From: Trichocoleus desertorum NBK24
GTDB lineage: Bacteria > Cyanobacteriota > Cyanobacteriia > FACHB-46
DNA: 64,000 nt
Direction: 5' to 3'
Assembly: GCF_030409055.1 (NCBI RefSeq)
Contig: NZ_CP116619.1
Location: forward strand, 653,628 to 717,627
Made by a program: the position numbers and the translations under genes. The notes beneath the pieces were generated by a model that was not told where the DNA came from, made no database searches, and saw only the letters and a program-made list of their open reading frames with translations. Position 1 is the first letter of the stretch. The number at the start of each line of letters is the position of its first letter. Below are positions 34,479 through 44,774 of the stretch, piece after piece.

Positions 34479-36941
34479 ATGAGTGAAAGTGAAATAGTAT
34501 TCAGCCACGAAAATTATATAAATCTCTCGGTTATTCCAATCCACTTTTTCACAATTGTCTTAAATGGCAAACCTTTTATTCAATATCATATTAATATCTT
34601 AAATCAATTGCCCTTCAAATGGCATTGGCATGTTGTTGAAGGAGTTGCTGATCTAAAGAATGATACTGCTTGGAGCGTGAAATTAGGCGGTCATATTACA
34701 GAAGATATCCATCAGAACGGCCTAAGCAAAGACGGTACGACAGAATATCTTAATGAGCTAGCAGAGCTATATCCAGACCAAGTCACTATTTACCGAAAGC
34801 CTGAAGGAATGTTCTGGGATGGCAAGCTAGAGATGGTGAATGCACCTCTAGCAAACATTGATGAAGAATGCCTACTTTGGCAAATTGATGCTGATGAGCT
34901 ATGGACTGTGGAGCAAATTAACACAGTTCGCCATTTATTTTTGGAAAGTCCTGATAAGACAGCGGCTTACTATTGGTGCAATTACTTTGTAGGAGAGAAA
35001 TTATTAATTAGCTCCCGTTACTGCTATGCTCAGAATCCTCAACAAGAGTGGTTAAGAACTTGGCGGTATCAGCCAGGATGTTATTGGGCAGCTCATGAAC
35101 CACCTATCTTAGCACAGCTTAATAGCAACCAATGGCAAGATGTTGCATCGATCAACCCTTTTCTGCATCAGGAAACTGAGGCCGAAGGGTTGATTTTTCA
35201 ACATTTTGCCTATGTGATTCCAGAGCAATTGGAATTCAAGGAAAAGTATTACGGCTATGCTAATGCTTATGCTCAATGGCAAACTCTACAAGCTGAAACT
35301 CGATTTCCGGTTCTTCTGCGCGACTATTTTCCTTGGGTACATGATGAGACCTTGATCGACACAGCTGACTCGCTTGGCATTGTTCCAATTGCTCAAAGGG
35401 AGAAGACTACAAACACTTGGAGGTTTTTAAGCCTGGGAGACCTACAGCAACAACTAACTACGCTAATTCGCCCTCAGCCAACGATTATTATTGACGGCGT
35501 TTTCTTTCAGCTTTACAAAAGTGGGATTGCACGAGTTTGGCGATCGCTATTAGAAGAATGGGTTAATACTGGATTTGCCAAACATCTATTACTATTAGAT
35601 CGAGCTAAAACTGCTCCAATGATTCCTGGAGTTAAGTACCGCCTTATTCCTCCTTACGACTACAACGATATAGAGAGCGATTGCCAAATATTGCAAGAAA
35701 TTTGTGATGAGGAACAAGCTAATCTTTTTATCTCCACTTACTACACTCACCCGCTCTCAACTACTTCCGTTCTAATGGTTCACGACATGATCCCGGAAGT
35801 AGTCGGAACCAATCTAGATCAGCCGATATGGCAAGCAAAGCACGATAGCATTCATCATGCCTCTGCTTATCTTGCGGTCTCCGAAAATACAGCTCGTGAT
35901 CTAATCAAGTTTTTTCCAGAAGTTGATCCTGCTACTGTCACAGTTACCCATAACGGCATCAATCGCTCCTTTACTCCTGCTATCCCCGAAGCTATTAGTA
36001 GCTTCAAGCATAAATATGGCATTTACAAGCCTTATTTTTTGCTTTCGGGAGGCAGAAGGGGTTACAAAAACACTATTGTTTTCTTTCAAGCATTCGCTCA
36101 GCTAATTAGCAAGCACGGATTTGATATTGTTTGCACAGGAGGAACTACTCATCTAGAGGCTGAGTTTAGAGCTTATACCATAGGCACTAAAGTACATATG
36201 CTGTATTTAGAGGATGATGAGTTGCCGCTGGCTTATGCAGGGGCGATCGCTTTAGTTTATCCCTCGCAATACGAAGGCTTTGGTCTACCTATTATTGAGG
36301 CTATGGCTTGTGGCTGCCCTGTAATTACTTCTCCTAATGCGTCAATTCCAGAGGTTGCAGGTCAGGCAGCACTTTATGTACCGTCCAATGATGTCAACGG
36401 CCTAACTAACGCACTTTGTGAGATACAAAAACCGGAGGTTCGCAAATCTCTCGTTCACGCTGGTTTAGAACAGGTCAAGCAGTTCTCATGGGGCAAGATG
36501 GCCCAACAAGTAAGTTCTGCTTTAATTGCGGCCACTCTAATCCCACTCAACTTAAGTGATCGTAACTTGATTGTCTTTCCTGATTGGACTCAGCCAGAGG
36601 AAATTTACTGTACAGAGCTTGCTGATGTCATCCGGGCGATCGCAACTCAATCAGACAGGAGTCACCTAACTTTATTAATCTATAGTGAGTGCATTTCGCA
36701 GGAAGATGCTAACTTGATTCTCTCTAGCATTACGATGGCTCTACTGCTCGACGAAGAACTTGAGGTAAGTGATGGCCCCGAAATTTCACTTGTGGCTAAT
36801 TTACATCCTCTTCAGTGGCAAACTTTAATAACTCGAATTCAAAGCCGCGTTACTCTACCTCATGAGGATCAGAACGCGATTGCTCAAACAGCCGCCGCAC
36901 AACTACCAACTTTTGAGATAGGACAACTTACATCTCTTTAA
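34479..36941 (+). CDS. Large dual-domain glycosyltransferase with shared C-terminal module
   Basis: 820 residues. Residues 15-300: GT-A-like, [20 protein letters not shown] with acidic [16 protein letters not shown]. Residues 340-680: GT-B, GT4-like, with [49 protein letters not shown] and the catalytic loop [20 protein letters not shown]. Residues 695-818: [39 protein letters not shown] and [19 protein letters not shown], the module also found at 23.7 kb. Two catalytic domains imply synthesis of a disaccharide unit or a chain. ATG at 34479 with no strong Shine-Dalgarno; 156 bases before it carry no gene. Confidence 0.85.
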   Translation: MSESEIVFSHENYINLSVIPIHFFTIVLNGKPFIQYHINILNQLPFKWHWHVVEGVADLKNDTAWSVKLGGHITEDIHQNGLSKDGTTEYLNELAELYPDQVTIYRKPEGMFWDGKLEMVNAPLANIDEECLLWQIDADELWTVEQINTVRHLFLESPDKTAAYYWCNYFVGEKLLISSRYCYAQNPQQEWLRTWRYQPGCYWAAHEPPILAQLNSNQWQDVASINPFLHQETEAEGLIFQHFAYVIPEQLEFKEKYYGYANAYAQWQTLQAETRFPVLLRDYFPWVHDETLIDTADSLGIVPIAQREKTTNTWRFLSLGDLQQQLTTLIRPQPTIIIDGVFFQLYKSGIARVWRSLLEEWVNTGFAKHLLLLDRAKTAPMIPGVKYRLIPPYDYNDIESDCQILQEICDEEQANLFISTYYTHPLSTTSVLMVHDMIPEVVGTNLDQPIWQAKHDSIHHASAYLAVSENTARDLIKFFPEVDPATVTVTHNGINRSFTPAIPEAISSFKHKYGIYKPYFLLSGGRRGYKNTIVFFQAFAQLISKHGFDIVCTGGTTHLEAEFRAYTIGTKVHMLYLEDDELPLAYAGAIALVYPSQYEGFGLPIIEAMACGCPVITSPNASIPEVAGQAALYVPSNDVNGLTNALCEIQKPEVRKSLVHAGLEQVKQFSWGKMAQQVSSALIAATLIPLNLSDRNLIVFPDWTQPEEIYCTELADVIRAIATQSDRSHLTLLIYSECISQEDANLILSSITMALLLDEELEVSDGPEISLVANLHPLQWQTLITRIQSRVTLPHEDQNAIAQTAAAQLPTFEIGQLTSL

Positions 36942-36952
36942 AGTCTCAAAAT

Positions 36953-39196
36953 CTATTTTGAATTTACATAGTTCTCCCACATCTGTGTATAGGCATCTTC
37001 CATATTGCGAGTAAACTGTCTAGCATTCCAGAGAGGGGATGTTTGGCGAGAAGCACGCATTTTCCAAGCTACTTGTTGGCGCAATACCGGATCTTTACCA
37101 AAGCGAACTCCCCATTCAACATATTCTTCTGCTGTTGCAGCAATGCCTTCTGTCACCCCAATATTGATCATCATTGTGTAGCTATTGCGGCTGACAAACT
37201 GCTCTCCTACTCTGGTTACCAAAGGAACTCCCATCCAGAGCGTTTCGAGGGTGGTTGTCGCACCATTATAAGGATAGGTATCTAAAACAACATCAGCAAT
37301 ACTCAAATTAGCTCGGTGAACTGCTTCAGCAGAAACCTGAGGTAAAAACTTTAGGCGATCGCTACTAATTCCTTCCGCTTCAGCAAGTTGAATAAACGAC
37401 TCCTTTAACATCTCCTCATTCGCCAAACCCTTCAACAAGAAATAACTATTAGGTATTTCTTTTAGAATTTTCATCTGTAACCGTGCTAAGTCTGGATGCC
37501 GTTTATGACCTTTTTGAGCACTTAAATAGACAACAGCATCATGAGGAATTTCTAATTGATCACGTCGAAGAGTTGGCACTCCGACTTCAAACCCCTCTAC
37601 AGCAATATAGGTGTCAGGTAAGCGCCAGATTTTCTCTGTATAGTAATTCTGTGCGGACTCTGGCAAAACATAGGGATCCGCAATATAGTAATCAACAGCT
37701 GGAATTCCTGAAGCATCCCAGCCTAACCATGTCACCTGAATTGGTGCTGGCTTTAAAGCCATAACTTCGCAAGTGGTATCTAACGTAATACTATCGAGAT
37801 CCACCAAAATATCAATTTGGTCCTGATAGATCGCGTCAGCAATTTCCAAGCCATCTATATCTAAAAATCGAACCTGAGAGCTATTATTCACAAACCAGTA
37901 GTTTGTAAATGCTTCTTCTTGGGGTTGATTTATAAAGTACGTATAAATCTGAAAGCGCTCACGATCGTGATATTGAAACAACCAGCGGGCCAACCAGCCA
38001 ACCGAGTGCTGCCTTAAAAAGCCAGATACATAACCGATTTTCAAGGGTTTAGTACATACAGTAGTATTCTGCAAAACTGTTGAATGATATTGCTGATAGT
38101 GCTCTGCCTGACCCCTTGAGTAATTATGAATGCTAGCTTGGCAAAGCTCACCAATGTGATTGAAGAAATAACGATTAGCTTCTGCTTCATCTTCCATATA
38201 GGGTAAAAAGAAGGTTGATGTAAACATGGATAATGCTGCACCACGATCTAGATCAGTAGGATTTTGCGCAATCAGCGATCGCAACAAATTCTTATGATGC
38301 TGCATTGTCTCATCTGCCTTTTCCCACGCACCCCCAGAAATTGTCAAGGATTTTAATAAAAGGAAGCTACCATAAACTTTTCCAGGCAATGTCTGAGCAG
38401 TACTGTAATATTGCTTGGCAACCTCAACGCCTTTTTCATAGTCACCAGCTTTGTAATAAAACGCAGATAAATGACCCAAAGCTCCTAAGTGTTTTGGATT
38501 GATAGTTAGCCCCAACTCTGCCAAATAAATTGCAACTCCAACTTTGCCTAAGGAGTAAGCAATTTTAATTGCTGGAATGATTAATACCTCAAGCCACGCT
38601 TCTACATCTTCTACATAGGGTAAACAAGATTCCGCAAACTCTAAGACTAACGGATGTAATGGATCAGTCTCTAAAAAGCTTTTTAGAACATTTCTTAATA
38701 AGGGCGAGTTAATACCTTGAGTGTCATTCCTTTGCAGTAATGGAATTAAGTTTAAAGAATCAAGATCGTCCCCAGAAAATATCTTGAGTTGAACCGATAT
38801 TTGTAGAATTTTCAGAAGGTTGTTGACATCTGTTGGTACAATTTCCCGAAGATGGTGCCGAATTGCTAAGGCGATCGCATCTTCCTCTTGAGAGGATAAG
38901 CTTTCTCGCCGTTCCGCCTCAGCCTGTAACACGGCAACTAGCTCAGCAGTACAGGTTGGCAATTGATCTTCATCTACATCTGCTAGGGCTATAAACCAAC
39001 TGGTTTGGGCCTCAGTTTCTTGACCTTGTAAGAGTAGTGCTAAACCTAGATACCAATAGTTCCGTTTGACACTAGAGTCAAGTTCGACAGTTTGCTCGTA
39101 TAGACTGGCAGCCTTAGCATATTGCCCTTGCGCTAAATACTGATCAGCTTGCTGCTGTAGCTTGTATAAATGGTCAGCACTAAACTCAGAAGTCAT
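36953..39196 (-). CDS. SPINDLY / O-GlcNAc transferase-like TPR-GT41 protein
   Basis: About 747 residues from ATG 39196. The frame extends to ATG 39286, but that would run the coding sequence through the pilin terminator hairpin at 39258-39280, so the shorter start is preferred. N-terminal TPR-like helices (YLAQGQYAKAASLYEQTVEL, GALGHLSAFYYKAGDYEKGV), then the GT41 domain: KIGYVSGFLRQHSVGWLARW, QVTWLGWDASGIPAVDYYIA, FLPQVSAEAVHRANLSIADV, LDTYPYNGATTTLETLWMGV. GT41 enzymes add sugars to Ser/Thr of cytosolic proteins. It is downstream of pilA on the same strand, so pilin or another cell-surface protein is a candidate acceptor. Confidence 0.9.
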   Translation of the reverse strand: MTSEFSADHLYKLQQQADQYLAQGQYAKAASLYEQTVELDSSVKRNYWYLGLALLLQGQETEAQTSWFIALADVDEDQLPTCTAELVAVLQAEAERRESLSSQEEDAIALAIRHHLREIVPTDVNNLLKILQISVQLKIFSGDDLDSLNLIPLLQRNDTQGINSPLLRNVLKSFLETDPLHPLVLEFAESCLPYVEDVEAWLEVLIIPAIKIAYSLGKVGVAIYLAELGLTINPKHLGALGHLSAFYYKAGDYEKGVEVAKQYYSTAQTLPGKVYGSFLLLKSLTISGGAWEKADETMQHHKNLLRSLIAQNPTDLDRGAALSMFTSTFFLPYMEDEAEANRYFFNHIGELCQASIHNYSRGQAEHYQQYHSTVLQNTTVCTKPLKIGYVSGFLRQHSVGWLARWLFQYHDRERFQIYTYFINQPQEEAFTNYWFVNNSSQVRFLDIDGLEIADAIYQDQIDILVDLDSITLDTTCEVMALKPAPIQVTWLGWDASGIPAVDYYIADPYVLPESAQNYYTEKIWRLPDTYIAVEGFEVGVPTLRRDQLEIPHDAVVYLSAQKGHKRHPDLARLQMKILKEIPNSYFLLKGLANEEMLKESFIQLAEAEGISSDRLKFLPQVSAEAVHRANLSIADVVLDTYPYNGATTTLETLWMGVPLVTRVGEQFVSRNSYTMMINIGVTEGIAATAEEYVEWGVRFGKDPVLRQQVAWKMRASRQTSPLWNARQFTRNMEDAYTQMWENYVNSK

Positions 39197-39257
39197 AGCC
39201 TCGCTCAATATACTGTTAATAGCTAAATCGCAGATATCAGAAAATTTCAAAAAGATA

Positions 39258-39280
39258 GGGTGGACAGCACTTGCCCACCC
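39258..39280 (-). terminator. Rho-independent terminator after pilA
   Basis: On the minus strand GGGTGGGC pairs with GTCCACCC across a 7-base loop, followed by TATCTTTTTG. It lies 65 bases after the pilin stop and upstream of the GT41 start, so the pilin is probably transcribed at high level alone, with partial readthrough to the GT41 gene. Confidence 0.8.
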
Positions 39281-39344
39281 CAACATTAGAAATATTTTAG
39301 ATTAGATAGCTTGACTCTTTAACCGTCAACGCTAGCTTAGCCGC

Positions 39345-39896
39345 TTACTTAGCATCCAAGACTTTACCTTTATCGGTGCAACCGGTAGCAACGACAGTGC
39401 TGACAGGAGTCAGGTTAGCCTCAGGGGGATTGCCAAGAACAGCCTTGGTTTCACAAAGAATTGCAAGGGTGGTTGCTTCACTAGTTGCGATCACAGTTCC
39501 TAATTCTACCCGACCTGCATATTGTCTTAGAGGAGCCTTGAGAGAGCTACCTCGGTTAATAGCAAGGGTAGACAGACCGACTGTTTCTTTGGCGTCAACT
39601 GTATAAGTATAGTTGGTGGTTTGGGTTTGAATACCAAGACCAAGGTTCTCAACGGTGCTACCGAAAGTAGAGTTCTCTAGGTAGTAAGCTTGTTGAGCTC
39701 GGTTTAGGGAGCCAACGTTTTGCTTCGCTTCAGACTGCTTCGCTTTGTTAGCTTGGTTTAGGAAGGAAGGCAATGCGATCGCAGACAAAATACCGATGAT
39801 GATGATAACAACAAGAAGTTCAATAAGGGTGAAACCTTGATCTTCTTTCTTCTGAGCTAGGTGCTGAAGGAATTTGGCTTGAAATTCGGTCTTCAT
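39345..39896 (-). CDS. pilA: Major type IV pilin PilA
   Basis: 183 residues. A 21-residue basic leader ending KKEDQG is followed by FTLIELLVVIIIIGILSAIA, the type III prepilin signal; PilD-type cleavage is expected after G21, giving N-terminal Phe and Glu at mature position 5 (E26). The C-terminal domain has two cysteines (ILCETKA and ATGCTDKG) for the D-loop disulfide. AAGGAGA lies six bases before the ATG. The pilus subunit in cyanobacteria serves motility, DNA uptake and flocculation. Flanked on the same strand by a methyltransferase and an OGT-like gene. Confidence 0.95.
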   Translation of the reverse strand: MKTEFQAKFLQHLAQKKEDQGFTLIELLVVIIIIGILSAIALPSFLNQANKAKQSEAKQNVGSLNRAQQAYYLENSTFGSTVENLGLGIQTQTTNYTYTVDAKETVGLSTLAINRGSSLKAPLRQYAGRVELGTVIATSEATTLAILCETKAVLGNPPEANLTPVSTVVATGCTDKGKVLDAK

Positions 39897-40022
39897 TAAA
39901 GTTTCTCCTTGAGGTGCGGGGTGCGTGGTTTCTAACTCCTGAATGTAATTTACCCACTCGAATAGGCTTTCATATCACCTGCTGCAGAAAACTTTTGTCT
40001 ACAGTTTTTCCTAGGTACATTC

Positions 40023-41342
40023 CTATGCCACTTCTACCAGAGTGTATAGATAGATCTCTAAGTCGCTTAGAAGCTGCTTGACCTCCTCAAGCGCCGTTTG
40101 CTCACTAATAGGTTCCAGGGTAATGGGGTTGACTGGCTTCACCACCTGCCAGCGATCCACTAAAGACATAAAAGACTGAGAACCTTCCCAAAGAGGCAAC
40201 AAACAAGCAGCAATATGGCTGTCTACTATAACAGGAGTCTTGGCTGGCTCTGGAATGAAGCGACTGATTTCGAAGGGTTGGCGTGCAGTAATGCAATCAA
40301 TCAGCATTTCTTTGACTGGTAGGGTTTTTAGTTGAGGATGTAGTTGCACTTGGGCACGCTGCCACTCTGCTACATCCCAGTCCGAAACAGGGCTCAAGTT
40401 TGTGGCCTCAGTAGGGTGAGCACACCAAAAGTCTAGTAACCGATTAACTGGTTGCAAAAGTTCAAATAAATGAAGACGTTCTTCTACAGAGATCTCTGGT
40501 AAGCTCATGGCCAGGAAGGAGGGTAGGTCATCAGGATCTTGAAAAAGATCCATGATCTCCCACTGTCGCCACCTCACCATGCTGACAAACTCTAGGTCAG
40601 CAGCTTGGAGGGCGGCAAAAAGTTCTTTGACTGTATAACCCTTATCGCCTTGCAGCAGCAGATTTGCCCGCACTCGCTCCACATCAGTCTCAAAATCGGG
40701 CTTCCAAGCCATTAACTTTAGATAAACATCTGGTTTCAGCGATCGCATAATCTCTCGGACTATCTCGATCTCTAACTCCTCAGGTGGGCCATCCATTAAA
40801 CCCATCATTCTAAAGATTTTTTGCGCCCGAAAATAAAATTCTCGCTGTAGGGAGCTATGCAGGTTCGCTCGAATAATGCCATCGGGTTTGAGCACTGCCT
40901 TCATTGATTGCAAGCCAGCAATCGGATCAGGAAGCAAGTACAAAACTTCATCACAGTTGATGTAGTCGAACTGGAGATTTAGACTGGGCAGTTCTTCGGC
41001 AGTTAAAGTATAAAATTCAGAGTTGTCAAACCCGTGATATTTCAATCGCTGACGAGCTAAGTCTACGGACTTCTCAGAAATGTCCATACCTACGATTTTG
41101 GCCCCTGGATTGGCTTCCGCCAGAATCAAGGAAGTAAAGCCACTACCACAACCCACATCTAAAATCACCTTGTCCTTTGTATCAACAACTTTGTGATTTT
41201 TTAAATAAAATGGGGTTATCAGGTTATGTAAATAAAGAATATTAGTAGCCTTTTTGGGAGATTCCTCCAAGGGAATGGTTGGGTAGGGAGCCATCTCAAA
41301 CTGCTGACGAATTTTTTCGCTCTCAGATGCCTGATTGTTCAT
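40023..41342 (-). CDS. SAM-dependent methyltransferase next to pilA
   Basis: About 439 residues from ATG 41342, which has AAGGAAGGG six bases upstream; an in-frame start at 41429 is rejected because it overlaps the palindrome region and lacks a ribosome site. SAM site: VILDVGCGSGFTSLILAEAN, VGMDISEKSVDLARQRLKYH, YINCDEVLYLLPDP. The C-terminal 230 residues are an extra domain without a name I can give. It precedes pilA on the same strand with 126 bases between, possibly sharing a function with pilin processing or modification. Alternatively it methylates a small molecule or glycan. Confidence 0.85.
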   Translation of the reverse strand: MNNQASESEKIRQQFEMAPYPTIPLEESPKKATNILYLHNLITPFYLKNHKVVDTKDKVILDVGCGSGFTSLILAEANPGAKIVGMDISEKSVDLARQRLKYHGFDNSEFYTLTAEELPSLNLQFDYINCDEVLYLLPDPIAGLQSMKAVLKPDGIIRANLHSSLQREFYFRAQKIFRMMGLMDGPPEELEIEIVREIMRSLKPDVYLKLMAWKPDFETDVERVRANLLLQGDKGYTVKELFAALQAADLEFVSMVRWRQWEIMDLFQDPDDLPSFLAMSLPEISVEERLHLFELLQPVNRLLDFWCAHPTEATNLSPVSDWDVAEWQRAQVQLHPQLKTLPVKEMLIDCITARQPFEISRFIPEPAKTPVIVDSHIAACLLPLWEGSQSFMSLVDRWQVVKPVNPITLEPISEQTALEEVKQLLSDLEIYLYTLVEVA

Positions 41343-41408
41343 GTAAAACCCTTCCTTAAAGTTCTGAATGATGTCCTGAAGTGAGAAACATTGGTAGTTT
41401 GCTCCTAT

Positions 41409-41432
41409 TGTGCCCACATATGTGCCCACATA
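41409..41432. promoter_or_regulatory. Tandem palindromic repeat between divergent genes
   Basis: TGTGCCCACATA occurs twice in tandem. Each core, TGTG-CC-CACA, is an interrupted palindrome; centres are 12 bases apart. It lies in the 170-base gap between the minus-strand methyltransferase-pilA unit and the plus-strand GT gene at 41513, 67 bases upstream of the methyltransferase start. This looks like a two-site operator for a dimeric regulator; the regulator is unknown. Confidence 0.55.
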
Positions 41433-41512
41433 AAACTTGGAGTCTAGGGCACGCTAGGAGAATAGAACGCTAAAGCTTTCATGTCAGTGCAAAAAGTTAT
41501 TAGAAGTATTAT

Positions 41513-42748
41513 TTGCACGACTCTTACGATCGCCAGAAAATTCTAACGCTTAGTTTGGATTGCCATTCAGTGAATTACTCGTTCATTCCTTCTACTGCTA
41601 AACCTGTACTCTCCTTCTGTATGATTGTCAGAAATGAGGAGCAGAACTTGTCTCGTTGTTTAGCTAGTGTGCGATCGCAAGTAGACGAGATAATTGTGGT
41701 CGATACAGGCTCTGAGGATAATACGGTTGAGATTGCTCAGCAGTACGGAGCCCAGGTTAAGCAGTTTGAATGGTGTGATGATTTTGCAGCTGCCCGGAAC
41801 TTTGCGATCGCTCACGCTTCTGGAGACTGGATTCTAACGCTGGATGCTGACGAAGAGCTAGTCATCGAATCAGGCAAATCAGAAGCTTGGCAGGAACAGT
41901 TGATAAATAGCAGTCCTGAATCCCTGGCATATTGGATTCCCTTGCTCGATGCCCATCAACCAATGACCACTTTGCCAACGATCAGGCTTTTCCGAAATTT
42001 ATCTGAATTACGGTATTGCGGACGCTATCACGAACAAATTACTTATCAAAACCAATATATCCCCACCAACTTCATTCAGAACCTGAATTGTCTAGAAATC
42101 CGACACTATGGATATGCCGATGACTTGCTTATACACAAAAACTTAAACCGAAACATTCCCTTACTCGAAAGGCTCCGCCAGAAAGAACCCCTCAGCCTAC
42201 TGCTACTTTTAACTTTGGGTAATGCCTACCTAAGAACTGACCAAGTAGATAAGGCTAGAGGCTGTTGGTCAGAAGCTTTCGAACGCCTCTCTCCTCATTT
42301 GCTGATTGGTGAGCTGCCGAATGAGACGGTACGTCTGCCAGCCTTACTGTTCATTTTAGGTCTCGACCTCCTCCACGAGCAACAAGACTACGAAACAGCT
42401 ATGTTAGTTTGTCGTCGCGGGTTGCAATGGTTTCCTGATTACCCTCCGCTTAATCATTTGACTGGCTCACTCATGCAAGAACTGGGCTTTCCACTGGCTG
42501 CTGCTGGTTACTTCGAACAGTGCCTAACAATGGGACGTCAAGGTCTTTATTTTCAGCGAGAACCTTTTGACCTCAACTTTTTAACTGTTTGGCCCGCTTG
42601 CGACCTTGGTCATGCCTATAGGGAACTCAAACGTTTCCCAGAGGCAATTCAAGCTTATGAGTTAGCCCTCTCCTTTCAAGCAGATTACGAACCCGCACAA
42701 GTAGGTTTAGCAGCCGCTCATCAGAAATTGCAGCACATACCGCTTTGA
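41513..42748 (+). CDS. GT2 glycosyltransferase with TPR C-terminus
   Basis: 411 residues from TTG 41513; GTG at 41570 is an equally possible start. The N-terminal GT-A domain has LSFCMIVRNEEQNLSRCLAS, IIVVDTGSEDNTVEIAQQYG and the metal site ILTLDADEEL, the pattern of SunS/WaaE-like GT2. The remaining about 220 residues are TPR-like helices (LLLTLGNAYLRTDQVDKARG, YRELKRFPEAIQAYELALSF). TPR-linked GTs usually recognise protein acceptors. It is divergent from the pilA unit and co-directional with the TPR protein at 42807. Confidence 0.87.
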   Translation: MHDSYDRQKILTLSLDCHSVNYSFIPSTAKPVLSFCMIVRNEEQNLSRCLASVRSQVDEIIVVDTGSEDNTVEIAQQYGAQVKQFEWCDDFAAARNFAIAHASGDWILTLDADEELVIESGKSEAWQEQLINSSPESLAYWIPLLDAHQPMTTLPTIRLFRNLSELRYCGRYHEQITYQNQYIPTNFIQNLNCLEIRHYGYADDLLIHKNLNRNIPLLERLRQKEPLSLLLLLTLGNAYLRTDQVDKARGCWSEAFERLSPHLLIGELPNETVRLPALLFILGLDLLHEQQDYETAMLVCRRGLQWFPDYPPLNHLTGSLMQELGFPLAAAGYFEQCLTMGRQGLYFQREPFDLNFLTVWPACDLGHAYRELKRFPEAIQAYELALSFQADYEPAQVGLAAAHQKLQHIPL

Positions 42749-42806
42749 ACCCACTTGCACATTGCTTTCATTCAAGCTAAATATCATCTAGCAATTAGGC
42801 TAACTG

Positions 42807-44774
42807 ATGAATCCTCTGAAGGTATCTACTGAAGCCCAAAACCTTTTATCTCAAGAGAAATTTGACCAAGCAATTGCACTGTTAAAGCAGGCTATTCAAG
42901 AAATTCCTGATAATTATCAGTTATGTAACCTGTTAGCTAACGCTTATTTGCAACGGGAACAGATGTCTGAGGCGATCGCTTGCTACCAAAAAGCTGTGGA
43001 ACTAAGTCCACAATCACCTAAGGCTCATAAAAATCTTGGTAACGCTTGGCTCAAACAAAATAACTTATCTGCTGCGATCGCTTGCTACCAAAAAGCTATA
43101 GAACTAGACCCAGACTACGCAACTGCTTATTACAACTTGGGTCTGGTTTTTCAACGACAAAACCAGCTTGAAGCTGCGATCGCTCATTATCGACATGCCA
43201 TTGAGCTTAATCCAACTGATGCAGCAGCGTACAACAATCTAGGCTTGGCTCTCCAAAGTAATAATCAACCGGAAGCTGCGATCGCTTGTTATACAAAACT
43301 TTTAACTATAAACTCTGCCGACAGTACTGCTTACTACAACCTAGGATATATTTCTCAGGAGCAAAAACACTTAGAAGCAGCACGCTTTTACTATCAGCAA
43401 GCTCTTAATCTTAATTCCTATGACATAGCAACCCTTAATAATTTAGGCTTTATCTTGAATGAGCTGGATCAACATGAAGAAGCTATTTCAGTTCTTCAGC
43501 AGGCTCTACAATTAAACCCCAAGTATATAAGTTCTCTGACAAACTTGGGAATTGCCTATACCCAACTTGGTAAGGTGGCAGAAGGGATTTTTGTGCTTCA
43601 GCAAAGTTTAGCCCTTGACTCTACTCATGTTGAGGCTTATGTCAACTTAGGAAGCGCCTATGAAAGACAGGATCGTCTTGAAGAAGCAATTGCTTGTTAT
43701 CAGAAAGCGTTGGCATTAAATCCTAATCATGCCTCTGCTTACAACAATTTAGGAGTTGTCCTTGAGCAGCAAGGAGACTTTTCTGAGGCACTCACCTCTT
43801 ATGAACAGGCGATTCAATTAGAGCCTAAAGAAGCTAGTCAGCATTGGAACCGAAGTCTACTGTTGTTGAGAACAGGTCACTTGAAGACGGGTTTTGCAGG
43901 ATTTGAGGCCCGTTGGCACATGAAGGCGATCGCACCTCATTCCTTTCCTCAACCGTTATGGGATGGTGCGAACCTTCAAGGCCGTAGTATCCTTCTCCAC
44001 TCAGAAGGAGGTTTTGGCGATACATTGCAATTCGTTCGATATGCGCCCTTGGTAGCTGAGCGAGGTGGAACTGTTAAGGTTGTTGCTCCCAAACCCCTGC
44101 TGCGTTTATTAAGTACTCTGGCAGGTGTGGATCAATTAATTTCATGGGAAGCGGATCTACCTGATTTTGATGTTCATATACCTCTGATGAGCTTGCCGCA
44201 TCTATTCAGAACCTCACTAGAGACGATCCCTGCTGGTATTCCCTACTTATCACCTCCTAAAGTCTTGCCGTTTACCCTAGAATCCCTGCCAAATACTTTT
44301 CTTAAAGTGGGGCTGGCTTGGGGAGGAAATCCTGAATATGGCCGCGATCGCAGTCGCTCTTGCTCACTACAGCAATTTCTACCACTGCTTGAGATTCCTG
44401 AAGTTGCCTTTTACAGCTTACAAAAGGGGCCAAGGGCTGCCGAATTAACTGAGTTTTCTGGTGAGATACCTCTACAGAATTTGGGCGATCGCATTCATGA
44501 CTTTAGCGATACAGCGGCTGTAATGGCACAGCTAGATCTGGTTATTACAACCGATACCTCAGTAGCTCACCTCGCTGGTGCCTTAGGACGTCCAGTTTGG
44601 GTTTTACTAAACTTTGTACCCGACTGGCGATGGCTAACTGAGGGCGATCGCAGCCCTTGGTATCCTACTATGCGGTTGTTCCGCCAAACAAAACTGGGTA
44701 ATTGGTCAGACGTATTCACGCAAGTCAATCAAGCTCTACGAGATTTAGCTAATCAAAGATCGTTAATCGTTTAA
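42807..44774 (+). CDS. TPR protein with C-terminal GT9-like (heptosyltransferase-type) domain
   Basis: 655 residues. About ten tandem 34-residue TPRs cover residues 10-350 (consensus EAAIACYQKAIELDPDYATA). The C-terminal 290 residues resemble GT9/ADP-heptose transferases: SEGGFGDTLQFVRYAPLVAE, KVGLAWGGNPEYGRDRSRSC, ITTDTSVAHLAGALGRPVWV and PWYPTMRLFRQTKLGNWSDV. The TPR part likely binds the protein acceptor. In the first repeats the A-I-A positions are written by the HIP1 octamer, recurring every 102 bases. It starts 58 bases after the previous GT gene. Confidence 0.9.
   Translation: MNPLKVSTEAQNLLSQEKFDQAIALLKQAIQEIPDNYQLCNLLANAYLQREQMSEAIACYQKAVELSPQSPKAHKNLGNAWLKQNNLSAAIACYQKAIELDPDYATAYYNLGLVFQRQNQLEAAIAHYRHAIELNPTDAAAYNNLGLALQSNNQPEAAIACYTKLLTINSADSTAYYNLGYISQEQKHLEAARFYYQQALNLNSYDIATLNNLGFILNELDQHEEAISVLQQALQLNPKYISSLTNLGIAYTQLGKVAEGIFVLQQSLALDSTHVEAYVNLGSAYERQDRLEEAIACYQKALALNPNHASAYNNLGVVLEQQGDFSEALTSYEQAIQLEPKEASQHWNRSLLLLRTGHLKTGFAGFEARWHMKAIAPHSFPQPLWDGANLQGRSILLHSEGGFGDTLQFVRYAPLVAERGGTVKVVAPKPLLRLLSTLAGVDQLISWEADLPDFDVHIPLMSLPHLFRTSLETIPAGIPYLSPPKVLPFTLESLPNTFLKVGLAWGGNPEYGRDRSRSCSLQQFLPLLEIPEVAFYSLQKGPRAAELTEFSGEIPLQNLGDRIHDFSDTAAVMAQLDLVITTDTSVAHLAGALGRPVWVLLNFVPDWRWLTEGDRSPWYPTMRLFRQTKLGNWSDVFTQVNQALRDLANQRSLIV

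Noticed and set aside
39197-39286. Longer start (ATG 39286) for the GT41 protein
   Set aside because: It would place the pilin's rho-independent terminator inside the coding sequence and adds a segment without TPR character.
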